This document shows, one piece after another, positions 15,029 through 20,870 of a DNA stretch of 20,870 nucleotides. The notes under the pieces are model-generated. The model did not search any database. It had not been told where the DNA came from and saw only the letters and a program-made list of their open reading frames with translations. A program made the position numbers and the translations under genes. How positions within the stretch are numbered: position 1 is the first letter of the stretch; each line of letters starts with the position of its first letter. Source of the stretch: Acholeplasmataceae bacterium (lineage in GTDB: Bacteria; Bacillota_I; Bacilli_A; Acholeplasmatales; Acholeplasmataceae); assembly GCA_016934175.1 (NCBI GenBank), contig JAFGTI010000014.1:1-20870 (forward strand). The letters run 5' to 3'.

Positions 15029-15604
15029 ATGAAACGTTATTTGATTATTGAAAGTAAAAAAGAAATATTTAGTGAAGAACCTTTAATTATATCTCTATTT
15101 TCGGAATTTATTGAATTTACTCATAAGGAAAATTCATCTCATACGATTTCACTTTATTTTGAACATGAGACTGATGTATCATTTTCAGATCTTATTTTAA
15201 ACATTATGAGTGACACACTGTCTGATTTAAGAATTTATGTGTCATATCAATTTGAATCTGATAAGGAATTAAAATTGCACAAGGAGTTCATTGTTAGAAA
15301 ATTAGAAACAATCCCATTTTATAAATATGTATATATTGATGATAAAATTATTGTAAAGGAATCCATCCATAATTTAGATGATGAGATTAAGCATATGATT
15401 TTTCGAAAATATTTTCGGGATCAATCTATGTTAGAAAGCATAAAACTCTACCTTGAATCAAATCAAAGTACAAGCAAAGCATCAAAAAATTTATATGTTC
15501 ATCGCAATACACTCTTGCAGAGGTTAGATAAATTTTATTATGTTACTGGATTTGATGTTAGACTCTTCATGGATGCTTATTTAATTTATCTATTGTTAAA
15601 ATAA
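15029..15604 (+). CDS. PucR/CdaR-type helix-turn-helix regulator
   Basis: 191 residues from the ATG at 15029, chosen over the in-frame ATG at 15017 because GGAG (15019-15022) is correctly spaced for the later one. Residues 1-130 form a domain I cannot place, with alternating beta and helix character. Residues about 134-190 match the C-terminal HTH of the PucR family: LESIKLYLESNQSTSKASKN, then the recognition helix YVHRNTLLQRL (156-166). Such proteins usually sense small molecules or phosphorylation state through the N-terminal domain and control nearby metabolic genes. It lies 31 bases after the pseudoprotease gene, is the last gene before the terminator at 15609, and stands just upstream of the sugar ATPase gene. 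Its target is unknown. Confidence 0.7.
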   Translation: MKRYLIIESKKEIFSEEPLIISLFSEFIEFTHKENSSHTISLYFEHETDVSFSDLILNIMSDTLSDLRIYVSYQFESDKELKLHKEFIVRKLETIPFYKYVYIDDKIIVKESIHNLDDEIKHMIFRKYFRDQSMLESIKLYLESNQSTSKASKNLYVHRNTLLQRLDKFYYVTGFDVRLFMDAYLIYLLLK

Positions 15605-15608
15605 AAAT

Positions 15609-15631
15609 ATGTGCACTTGCACATTTTTTTT
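15609..15631 (+). terminator. Terminator of the suf/lipoprotein/regulator transcription unit
   Basis: ATGTGC (15609-15614) pairs with GCACAT (15619-15624) around an ACTT loop, followed by eight T (15624-15631). It begins five bases after the regulator stop. Confidence 0.85.
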
Positions 15632-15652
15632 ATAGTTTTAGATTGCTATAAT
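15624..15652 (+). promoter_or_regulatory. Extended -10 promoter of the msmK-like gene
   Basis: TGCTATAAT (15644-15652) is a perfect extended -10. The 17-base upstream position for a -35 hexamer is occupied by the T-run of the preceding terminator (15624-15629). The Shine-Dalgarno AAGGAG lies at 15672-15677 before the ATG at 15684. Confidence 0.65.
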
Positions 15653-15683
15653 AGTCATAGAATGTAATAAAAAGGAGAAAAAT

Positions 15684-16835
15684 ATGGCTACATTGAAATT
15701 AAAAGATATTAATAAAATATATCCAAATGGGGTTCAAGCTGTTTTTGATTTTAATCTTGAAATCAGAGATAAAGAATTTATTGTTTTTGTTGGACCTTCA
15801 GGTTGTGGTAAATCAACTACACTTAGAATGATTGCTGGACTAGAAGAAATCTCATCAGGTGAATTATATATTGATGAAGAATTAGTGAATGATAAAGCAC
15901 CTAAAGATAGAAATATCGCAATGGTATTCCAATCTTATGCACTTTATCCTCATATGACTGTTTATGATAACATGGCATTTGGTTTGAAATTGAGAAAAAT
16001 GCCTAAAAATGTAATTGAAGAAAAAGTTACGGAAGCTGCAGAAATCTTAGGTTTAGTTCCATACCTTAAACGTAAACCAAAAGCACTATCTGGTGGACAA
16101 AGACAACGTGTTGCATTAGGTAGAGCAATCGTAAGAAATGCAAAGGTTTTCTTAATGGATGAACCTTTATCAAACCTTGATGCTAAATTGCGTGTTCAAA
16201 TGCGCGGTGAATTGATTAAACTTCATAACTCAATTGAAACAACAACAATTTATGTAACTCATGACCAAATTGAAGCCATGACAATGGCAAGTCGTATTGT
16301 TGTTATGAAGGATGGTTATATTATGCAGATTGGTGCTCCAAAACAAATTTATGATAATCCTAATAACATTTTTGTTGCAGGATTTATAGGAACTCCACCT
16401 ATGAACTTTGTTCGTGGTACTATTGATACTAAAGGTTTATTTACAGCAGGTGTTCATAAAGTTCAAGTACCAAAAGATAAGTTTGAAATTATTACCGAAA
16501 ACGGTATGGTTGGAAAAGAAATTATTTTAGGTATTCGTCCAGAAGATATTCATGATGAACAAGTGGTAATGGATACTTATCCAGGTGCTGTTTTAGATAT
16601 TACTGTTGATGTTGCAGAATTACTTGGTTCAGTCACAAATATTTATACTAATATCAATGATAATAATATTTGTGCTTCTGTTGATGCACGCACCGGTGTA
16701 CACATCGGAGATAAAATGAAATTAGCATTCGATATGAATAAGTGTCATTTCTTTGATCCAGAAACTGAGCAACGACTAGTTATTGATTTAAATAAGGCAG
16801 CTAAAAAAATTCAAAAAACTGTAAAGGAAGCATAA
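15684..16835 (+). CDS. Sugar ABC transporter ATP-binding protein, MsmK/UgpC/MalK family
   Basis: 383 residues, typical of CUT1-type sugar ATPases. Walker A GPSGCGKST (37-45), Q-loop Q83 in VFQSYALYPH, signature LSGGQRQRV (135-143), Walker B VFLMDE (155-160), switch His193 in VTHDQIEAMTM. The C-terminal TOBE-type domain follows from about residue 240 (GTPPMNFV, then LGIRPEDIH). It hydrolyses ATP to drive uptake of sugars or glycerol-3-phosphate. No permease or binding-protein gene accompanies it. It is a single-gene unit with its own promoter and terminator, as for MsmK in streptococci, where one ATPase serves several sugar importers. The exact sugar and symbol (msmK, ugpC, malK) cannot be decided here. 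A polyamine ATPase is less likely given the close match to sugar-type motifs. Confidence 0.92.
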   Translation: MATLKLKDINKIYPNGVQAVFDFNLEIRDKEFIVFVGPSGCGKSTTLRMIAGLEEISSGELYIDEELVNDKAPKDRNIAMVFQSYALYPHMTVYDNMAFGLKLRKMPKNVIEEKVTEAAEILGLVPYLKRKPKALSGGQRQRVALGRAIVRNAKVFLMDEPLSNLDAKLRVQMRGELIKLHNSIETTTIYVTHDQIEAMTMASRIVVMKDGYIMQIGAPKQIYDNPNNIFVAGFIGTPPMNFVRGTIDTKGLFTAGVHKVQVPKDKFEIITENGMVGKEIILGIRPEDIHDEQVVMDTYPGAVLDITVDVAELLGSVTNIYTNINDNNICASVDARTGVHIGDKMKLAFDMNKCHFFDPETEQRLVIDLNKAAKKIQKTVKEA

Positions 16836-16840
16836 TAATC

Positions 16841-16862
16841 AAAGGCCAATTGGCCTTTTTTT
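16841..16862 (+). terminator. Terminator of the sugar ATPase gene
   Basis: AAAGGCC (16841-16847) and GGCCTTT (16852-16858) form a 7-bp stem with an AATT loop, followed by a T-run to 16862. It lies five bases after the stop and only 13 bases before the ATG of the next gene. Confidence 0.9.
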
Positions 16863-16875
16863 ATTGTATAAAAAT

Positions 16876-17289
16876 ATGATAGAATACATAAAAAATGACG
16901 CATATGGTTGTTATGTTTTTCAAAATGGTAAATCTATACACAATAAATCATCAAATTTAAGCTATATTAAAAAATTATGCTATGGAGCTTTATTTACATA
17001 TGAAGGCTATTTAAAAGCAGTTCAAATTAATCACGGAAAATCATATAAAATACCCTTATATATTGATGATGACATCATGTTGATTCCCTCAGGAAGAGCT
17101 AGAGATTTTGAAAATATATGGATTAATTATGCTGCGATCAAGCAAATTATTGATATGAATCAATCTATTGAAGTTGTTTTCAATAGTAATTCGAAACTAA
17201 TGTTGAATATATCAATCAATGCGTTCAAAAGACAAATTTCATATTTGAGATTAATTAGGAATGAAAAAGTAAAACACTTTCATAGTTAA
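16876..17289 (+). CDS. ComK-like competence regulator homologue
   Basis: 137 residues from the ATG at 16876, or 141 from a TTG at 16864. Neither has a Shine-Dalgarno, because the upstream terminator ends at 16862. The protein can be aligned by eye with Bacillus ComK. YGALFTYEGYLKAV (36-49) lines up with the segment after the RSCRFFG motif. KIPLYIDDDIMLIPSGRARD (58-77) lines up with PPIMVDPSNQIFLFPTLSS, then W82 with the conserved GWISHVHV tryptophan, and VVFNSNSKLMLNISINAFKR (100-119) with VTFSNGKTMELPISYNSFEN. ComK activates DNA-uptake genes in Bacillus by binding DNA. This copy is shorter than the 192-residue ComK, lacking its C-terminal tail of about 40 residues that governs degradation, so it may work differently. 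The homology is my recognition and was not searched. Confidence 0.65.
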   Translation: MIEYIKNDAYGCYVFQNGKSIHNKSSNLSYIKKLCYGALFTYEGYLKAVQINHGKSYKIPLYIDDDIMLIPSGRARDFENIWINYAAIKQIIDMNQSIEVVFNSNSKLMLNISINAFKRQISYLRLIRNEKVKHFHS

Positions 17290-17313
17290 AATATAGAAAA
17301 TATAGCAAATAAG

Positions 17314-17322
17314 TGATATAAT
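17314..17322 (+). promoter_or_regulatory. Extended -10 promoter of the pgk-tpiA operon
   Basis: TGATATAAT (17314-17322) is a perfect extended -10 (TGn then TATAAT). No -35 hexamer is visible at 17294-17299. The leader to the ATG is about 40 bases and holds AAAGGAGG at 17356-17363. Confidence 0.6.
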
Positions 17323-17370
17323 AGGCATGGTTAAATAATAGACGATAACATCATTAAAGGAGGAAAAATG

Positions 17371-18567
17371 ATGGCAAAAAAGACAGTTAGAGATATTGAT
17401 ATCAAAGGAAAGAAAGTCTTAATTAGAGTTGATTTTAATGTTCCTCTTAAGGACGGAAATATAAGTGATGAAAATAGAATTGTTCAAGCTCTACCTACAT
17501 TAGAGTATGTATTAGCACAGGGTGGAAGAGCAATTGTTTTTTCTCATTTAGGGCGTGTTAAGGATGAGAAAGATAAAGCAAGCAATAGTTTGAAAGTTGT
17601 TGCAAGTAGACTCAGCGAACTACTCAATAAGAATGTAGTTTTTATTCCAGAAACACGTGGACAAGCATTAGAAACTGCCATTAATAAATTAGAAGATGGT
17701 GAAATCTTAATGTTTGAGAATACAAGATTTGAAGATCTCAATGGTAAAAAAGAAAGTAAAAATGATCCAGAATTAGGCAAGTATTGGGCTTCATTAGGCG
17801 ATGTTTTTGTCAATGATGCATTTGGTACAGCACATCGTGATGCAGCATCTAATGTGGGTATTGCGTCAAACATTAAGCAAACAGTTGCAGGATTTTTATT
17901 AGAAAAAGAAATTAACTTTATTGGTGGAACACTTGAAGATCCACAAAGACCATTTGTTGCTATTTTAGGTGGAGCAAAAGTTTCTGATAAAATTGAAGTG
18001 ATTAAAAATTTACTTAAAGTTGCCGACAAAGTTCTTATTGGTGGGGGTATGGCTTATACATTCTTTAAGGCTCAAGGTATGGAAATCGGCAATAGTTTAC
18101 TTGAAGCTGATAAATTGGATTTAGCCAACGAACTACTTGAACTTGGGAAAGGTAAAATAGTTTTAGGAGATGATGTGATTACAGCAAAAGCTTTTGATCC
18201 TGAAAGTGAAAAACATATAAGAAATATTACAGATATTCCTGTTGATGAAATGGGAATGGATATTGGACCCAGAACGATTGCTTTATTTGAATCTTATATT
18301 TCAACTGCTAAAACAGTGATTTGGAATGGACCAGTAGGCGTTTTTGAATTTCCAAGATTTGCTGAAGGTACACGCAGTATTGCTCAATCAATAACTGAGA
18401 TAAAAGAACAAGCGACTACAATTATTGGTGGTGGTGATTCAGCTGCTGCAGTCATTCAATTTGGTTTAGCAGAAGGTTTTACTCATATTTCTACAGGTGG
18501 TGGAGCATCTCTTGAATATCTTGAAGGAAAACTTTTACCTGGTATAGAATGTGTTGATGATAAATAA
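17371..18567 (+). CDS. pgk: Phosphoglycerate kinase
   Basis: 398 residues, the normal length. It transfers phosphate from 1,3-bisphosphoglycerate to ADP, an ATP-yielding step of glycolysis that is vital in fermentative mollicutes. Signatures: RVDFNVPLKD (19-28), FSHLGRVKD (57-65), FENTRFED (115-122), VNDAFGTAHR (147-156), GGAKVSDK (200-207), WNGPVGVFE (318-326), GGGDSAAAV (353-361) and GGGASLEYLEGK (376-387). Two adjacent ATGs (17368, 17371) are possible. The second is seven bases after AAAGGAGG and gives the usual MAKKTV start, so it is preferred. It is first in an operon with an XRE-cupin regulator, an HPr-like protein and tpiA, and its TAA shares its last A with the next ATG. Confidence 0.97.
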   Translation: MAKKTVRDIDIKGKKVLIRVDFNVPLKDGNISDENRIVQALPTLEYVLAQGGRAIVFSHLGRVKDEKDKASNSLKVVASRLSELLNKNVVFIPETRGQALETAINKLEDGEILMFENTRFEDLNGKKESKNDPELGKYWASLGDVFVNDAFGTAHRDAASNVGIASNIKQTVAGFLLEKEINFIGGTLEDPQRPFVAILGGAKVSDKIEVIKNLLKVADKVLIGGGMAYTFFKAQGMEIGNSLLEADKLDLANELLELGKGKIVLGDDVITAKAFDPESEKHIRNITDIPVDEMGMDIGPRTIALFESYISTAKTVIWNGPVGVFEFPRFAEGTRSIAQSITEIKEQATTIIGGGDSAAAVIQFGLAEGFTHISTGGGASLEYLEGKLLPGIECVDDK

Positions 18568-19106
18568 TGGATATCGGAAAAAAGATTAGAGCTCTTAGAC
18601 TAGGAAATAGTTTAACACAAGAAGAGCTAGCAAATCGTTTAGAACTGACTAAGGGTTATATTTCACAACTTGAAAATAATTTGACATCACCATCTATGCA
18701 AACACTTTTTTCCATTTTAGAAGTATTAGGAACTGATGTTCATGAATTTTTCTCAAAAGAGGAAGAACAAACAGTTGTCTATAAAAAAGAAGATTTTTAT
18801 GAAAAAGAAAACGAAGCTTTAAAGCATATGATTAGTTGGATTGTCCCCAATGCTTTAAAATATGAAATGGAACCAATCATTATTGATTTAGCTCCAGGAG
18901 GGCAATCAGAGATTGATGATCCTCATCCTGGCGAAGAATTCGGATATGTTCTTGAGGGACAAGTTGTACTCGTTATCAATAAAAAGAGATATATCATTAG
19001 AAAAGGTGAAACATTCTACTATTTGGCAAATAAAGAACATTTCTTAATGAATAGTAGTCATCAAAATGCTAAAGTTCTATGGATTAGCACTCCACCAATG
19101 TTTTAG
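18567..19106 (+). CDS. XRE-family HTH regulator with C-terminal cupin domain
   Basis: 179 residues. An N-terminal XRE/Cro-type helix-turn-helix spans about 5-60 (IRALRLGNSLTQEELANRL, then GYISQLENN). A small beta-barrel cupin domain spans about 100-176 (HPGEEFGYVLEGQVVLVI and KGETFYYLANKEHF), with two His and Glu/Asp residues (His119, Glu122, Glu123) that could bind a metal or ligand. This two-domain plan is shared with PuuR-like regulators that sense small molecules such as polyamines or amino acids. The start overlaps the pgk stop by one base, so it is co-translated with a glycolytic gene. It may control this operon or sense a metabolic intermediate, but the ligand cannot be read from the sequence. 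Confidence 0.85.
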   Translation: MDIGKKIRALRLGNSLTQEELANRLELTKGYISQLENNLTSPSMQTLFSILEVLGTDVHEFFSKEEEQTVVYKKEDFYEKENEALKHMISWIVPNALKYEMEPIIIDLAPGGQSEIDDPHPGEEFGYVLEGQVVLVINKKRYIIRKGETFYYLANKEHFLMNSSHQNAKVLWISTPPMF

Positions 19107-19123
19107 AGAAGAAAGGGAAAATT

Positions 19124-19369
19124 ATGGAAAAAGAAATTTTAATTAAAAGCACTTCAGGATTACATGCTAGTCTAGCAGCAAAAGTTGTTCAAACAGCATC
19201 AAAATATGCTGTTGAAGTCGAACTTCATTATCAAGATAAAGTTGTAGATTTGAAATCGATCTTAGCTTTAATGTCATTAGCTATCCCACGTGGCAAAAAT
19301 GTTCGTATAGTTGCTAAGGGATCTCGTGCTGCAGAAGCAATTAAAGATATTTCATCAATTTTAGGGTAA
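19124..19369 (+). CDS. HPr-family phosphocarrier-like protein with altered active-site motif
   Basis: 81 residues, close to the usual 85-90 of HPr. The fold signature is clear. The phosphorylatable His14 is kept in SGLHASLAAK, but the two residues after the Ala, normally Arg and Pro (GLHARPA), are Ser and Leu. The regulatory site is kept: Ser45 in VDLKSILALMSLAIPRG aligns with Ser46, the target of HPr kinase. In Firmicutes, HPr phosphorylated on Ser46 is the corepressor of CcpA, and Crh is a paralogue that has only that role. Loss of the conserved Arg, which supports phosphotransfer, suggests a mainly regulatory protein, or an HPr with weak PTS activity. It lies between the XRE-cupin gene (17-base gap, AGAAAGGG) and tpiA (5-base gap). 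Confidence 0.85.
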   Translation: MEKEILIKSTSGLHASLAAKVVQTASKYAVEVELHYQDKVVDLKSILALMSLAIPRGKNVRIVAKGSRAAEAIKDISSILG

Positions 19370-19374
19370 GAACA

Positions 19375-20145
19375 ATGAGTAGAAAACCTATTATTGCTGG
19401 AAACTGGAAAATGTATAAGACTAAAGATGAAGCTTATGCTTTCATCTATGCAGTCAATGTTGAACTTCCCGATCGTGAAGTTGTCGAATCTGTTATTTGT
19501 GCACCTGCAATCTTTTTAAAAGATTTAGTAAAACGAGAAGGTGAAAATCTTCGAATTGGTGCTCAAAATATGCATTATGCTCAAGAAGGAGCATTTACAG
19601 GAGAGATTTCTGGATCAATGCTCAAATCATATGGTGTTGATTATGTCGTCATAGGACATAGTGAAAGACGTGCCTACTTTAATGAGACTGATGAGACTGT
19701 TAATTTAAAATTGATTTCAGCAGTAAACATGGACTTAACACCTATTGTGTGTGTTGGAGAATCATTGGAAATTAGAGAAGCAGGAACAACTAATGAAGTT
19801 GTGAAAAAACAGATTGAAAAAGCTTATTTAAATGTAGATGTAAAACAAGCACTTAAAACTGTCATTGCTTATGAACCTATTTGGGCAATTGGAACAGGAA
19901 AAACTGCAACTCCAGAACAAGCAAATGATACAATTAAAGCAATTCGTGACGTGATTGCTAAACTATATGATCAAAGTATTGCAGATGAAATTCGTATTTT
20001 ATATGGTGGATCTGTAAACACTAAAAACGTGGATAGTTTATTAGCAACTTCTGATATAGATGGTGCTTTAGTTGGTGGAGCATCGTTAGATCCAAACTCA
20101 TTTCTAACTTTAGTTAGAGCTGCATATAAAAAAGAAATAAAATAA
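19375..20145 (+). CDS. tpiA: Triosephosphate isomerase
   Basis: 256 residues, normal length. It interconverts dihydroxyacetone phosphate and glyceraldehyde-3-phosphate. Active-site residues are all present: Asn10 and Lys12 in GNWKMYK, electrophile His95 in IGHSERR, catalytic base Glu167 in AYEPIWAIGTGK, and the phosphate-binding YGGSVN (210-215) and GALVGGASL (230-238) loops. The start lies five bases after the stop of the HPr-like gene, with only a weak AGGG in front, so translation is probably coupled. It is the last gene of the operon and is followed by a strong terminator six bases after its stop. Confidence 0.97.
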   Translation: MSRKPIIAGNWKMYKTKDEAYAFIYAVNVELPDREVVESVICAPAIFLKDLVKREGENLRIGAQNMHYAQEGAFTGEISGSMLKSYGVDYVVIGHSERRAYFNETDETVNLKLISAVNMDLTPIVCVGESLEIREAGTTNEVVKKQIEKAYLNVDVKQALKTVIAYEPIWAIGTGKTATPEQANDTIKAIRDVIAKLYDQSIADEIRILYGGSVNTKNVDSLLATSDIDGALVGGASLDPNSFLTLVRAAYKKEIK

Positions 20146-20150
20146 TAATA

Positions 20151-20187
20151 AGATAACAAGAATAAAAATTCTTGTTATCTATTTTTT
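20151..20187 (+). terminator. Terminator of the pgk-tpiA operon
   Basis: A perfect 13-bp stem (AGATAACAAGAAT at 20151-20163 with ATTCTTGTTATCT at 20168-20180) closes an AAAA loop and is followed by a T-run (20182-20187). Confidence 0.93.
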
Positions 20188-20210
20188 CTTTTTGGATTTT
20201 ATGTTATAAT
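20182..20210 (+). promoter_or_regulatory. Extended -10 promoter of the terminal membrane-protein gene
   Basis: TGTTATAAT (20202-20210) is a perfect extended -10. The T-run of the tpiA terminator (20182-20187) lies exactly where a -35 hexamer would be, 17 bases upstream. The same terminator/promoter overlap is seen before the msmK-like gene. Confidence 0.65.
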
Positions 20211-20276
20211 TACCCTAGTAAAGCGCCAATACTTAATAGAATATTTTATAAAGTAAGCTTCATACGGGAGGGTATC

Positions 20277-20792
20277 ATGTTCGCAGATCAGCTTAAAAAT
20301 AAACACCAAAAGAATCTTTTTATTCTAGCTATTTTAGTTATTCTAATAACTATCATTTTTTTAGTAAGTTTTATTGCATTTCAAGTCAATTTTAAAATTG
20401 GGCTTTATATTTTGGGTGGAATTTTATTTTTAATGATTGCATACTATATCATTGAGATTAATTTGAGGAATAAAAGAGTTTATAAAATGAGATTTAAAGT
20501 TAAATCACTTGAATACAAAATTCCATATCCAGCATCCTTTAAAAAACAACAAAGAACATTATGTATTGATGGTAAAAAAGCATATACTATCAATAAAAAT
20601 ATTATTCCAGCACGCTTTGTTGAATTTGTTGAGGGTAGAAGAGCATATCTTATAAAAGAATTAGAAACTATACACGAAATCAATGAATATAAGGTATTAT
20701 TTGTTCACCAACATACTTATGCATTAATCGAAGATGTTAACACTAAAAAGTGGTTGGTTCACCTTAATTGTTTAGAACCTGTTATTTCATGA
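20277..20792 (+). CDS. Unknown membrane protein with two transmembrane helices and a basic soluble tail
   Basis: 171 residues. The frame is open from 20172, but that upstream part overlaps the tpiA terminator and the promoter. The ATG at 20277 has GGGAGGG (20266-20272) and follows the promoter, so it is the start. The N-terminal 12 residues are polar and basic. Two hydrophobic helices (about 13-35 and 39-60) follow, then a basic cytoplasmic-looking domain of about 110 residues (motifs KIPYPASFKKQQRTL and CIDGKKAYTINKN). I do not recognise the family and see no catalytic motif. It appears to be a single-gene unit bounded by its own promoter and a hairpin at the window end. Confidence 0.75.
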   Translation: MFADQLKNKHQKNLFILAILVILITIIFLVSFIAFQVNFKIGLYILGGILFLMIAYYIIEINLRNKRVYKMRFKVKSLEYKIPYPASFKKQQRTLCIDGKKAYTINKNIIPARFVEFVEGRRAYLIKELETIHEINEYKVLFVHQHTYALIEDVNTKKWLVHLNCLEPVIS

Positions 20793-20848
20793 AAAAGATC
20801 TTTTTAAAAGATTGTAACCACCACAACCTATTTTAAATACCTAAAAAA

Positions 20849-20870
20849 AGATGATTCCGAAGAATCATCT
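20849..20870 (+). terminator. Probable terminator at the window edge
   Basis: AGATGATTC (20849-20857) pairs perfectly with GAATCATCT (20862-20870) around a CGAA loop. An A-run (20843-20849) precedes it, and the window ends before any T-run could be seen. It could be bidirectional and serve a gene coming from the other side. Confidence 0.7.

Noticed and set aside
17544..18029. 161-codon open frame on the minus strand inside pgk
   Set aside because: It is fully antisense to a well-supported pgk, has a Ser/Leu-rich composition typical of the reverse of coding DNA, and has no Shine-Dalgarno or known motif.
20172..20276. Upstream ATG at 20172 as the start of the last gene
   Set aside because: That ATG lies inside the 3' arm of the tpiA terminator and before the promoter. 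GGGAGGG and position favour the ATG at 20277.
1..20870. Mycoplasma code in which TGA encodes Trp
   Set aside because: Trp is consistently TGG, and several genes end at TGA exactly where the next gene starts (1921, 4310, 10323, 14228), so TGA is a stop.

Overview
The window looks like chromosomal DNA from a wall-less Firmicutes relative, most likely an Acholeplasma-type mollicute (Acholeplasmatales or a near neighbour). The evidence is: very AT-rich sequence; TGG for Trp with TGA used as a real stop (oppB, oppD, sufD and the 7694 gene all end in TGA, usually tightly coupled to the next start); a Bacillus-type sufCDSUB cluster; and an OppF with a huge internal insertion, as seen in mollicutes. 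The genus is an inference. I see no tRNA, rRNA, CRISPR array, insertion sequence or phage gene.

Layout. (1) 1-621 is the C-terminal end of a secreted protein, probably the oligopeptide-binding protein OppA. (2) 958-7694 is a tightly packed operon: oppB, oppC, oppD, oppF, a surface lipoprotein with three Listeria-Bacteroides-type repeats, and an unknown two-span membrane protein. It ends at a terminator at 7715. (3) 7823-8242 on the minus strand is a small DUF3899-like membrane protein with a strong promoter and its own terminator. (4) 8243-8682 is a 440-base gap. It carries a candidate minus-strand structured RNA (about 8355-8527) of no family I recognise, followed by the promoter region of the suf operon. 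(5) 8683-13386 is sufC-sufD-sufS-sufU-sufB, the Fe-S cluster assembly system. (6) 13430-15604 holds two paralogous trypsin-fold lipoproteins, the first with an intact catalytic triad and the second with all three catalytic residues replaced, then a PucR-type HTH regulator and a terminator. (7) 15684-16835 is a lone MsmK/UgpC-type sugar ABC ATPase. (8) 16876-17289 is a small protein that resembles the competence regulator ComK. (9) 17371-20145 is a glycolytic operon: pgk, an XRE-cupin regulator, an HPr-like protein with an altered active-site motif, and tpiA. (10) 20277-20792 is an unknown two-span membrane protein.

How the genes fit together. The window combines peptide uptake (Opp), energising of sugar uptake (MsmK), lower glycolysis (Pgk, TpiA) with an HPr-like protein that may report carbon status, and Fe-S cluster building (Suf). 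The points most worth following are the unassigned minus-strand RNA (four base pairs that are G-U on the minus strand but A-C on the plus strand), the ComK-like protein in a mollicute-like genome, and the active/inactive protease lipoprotein pair.
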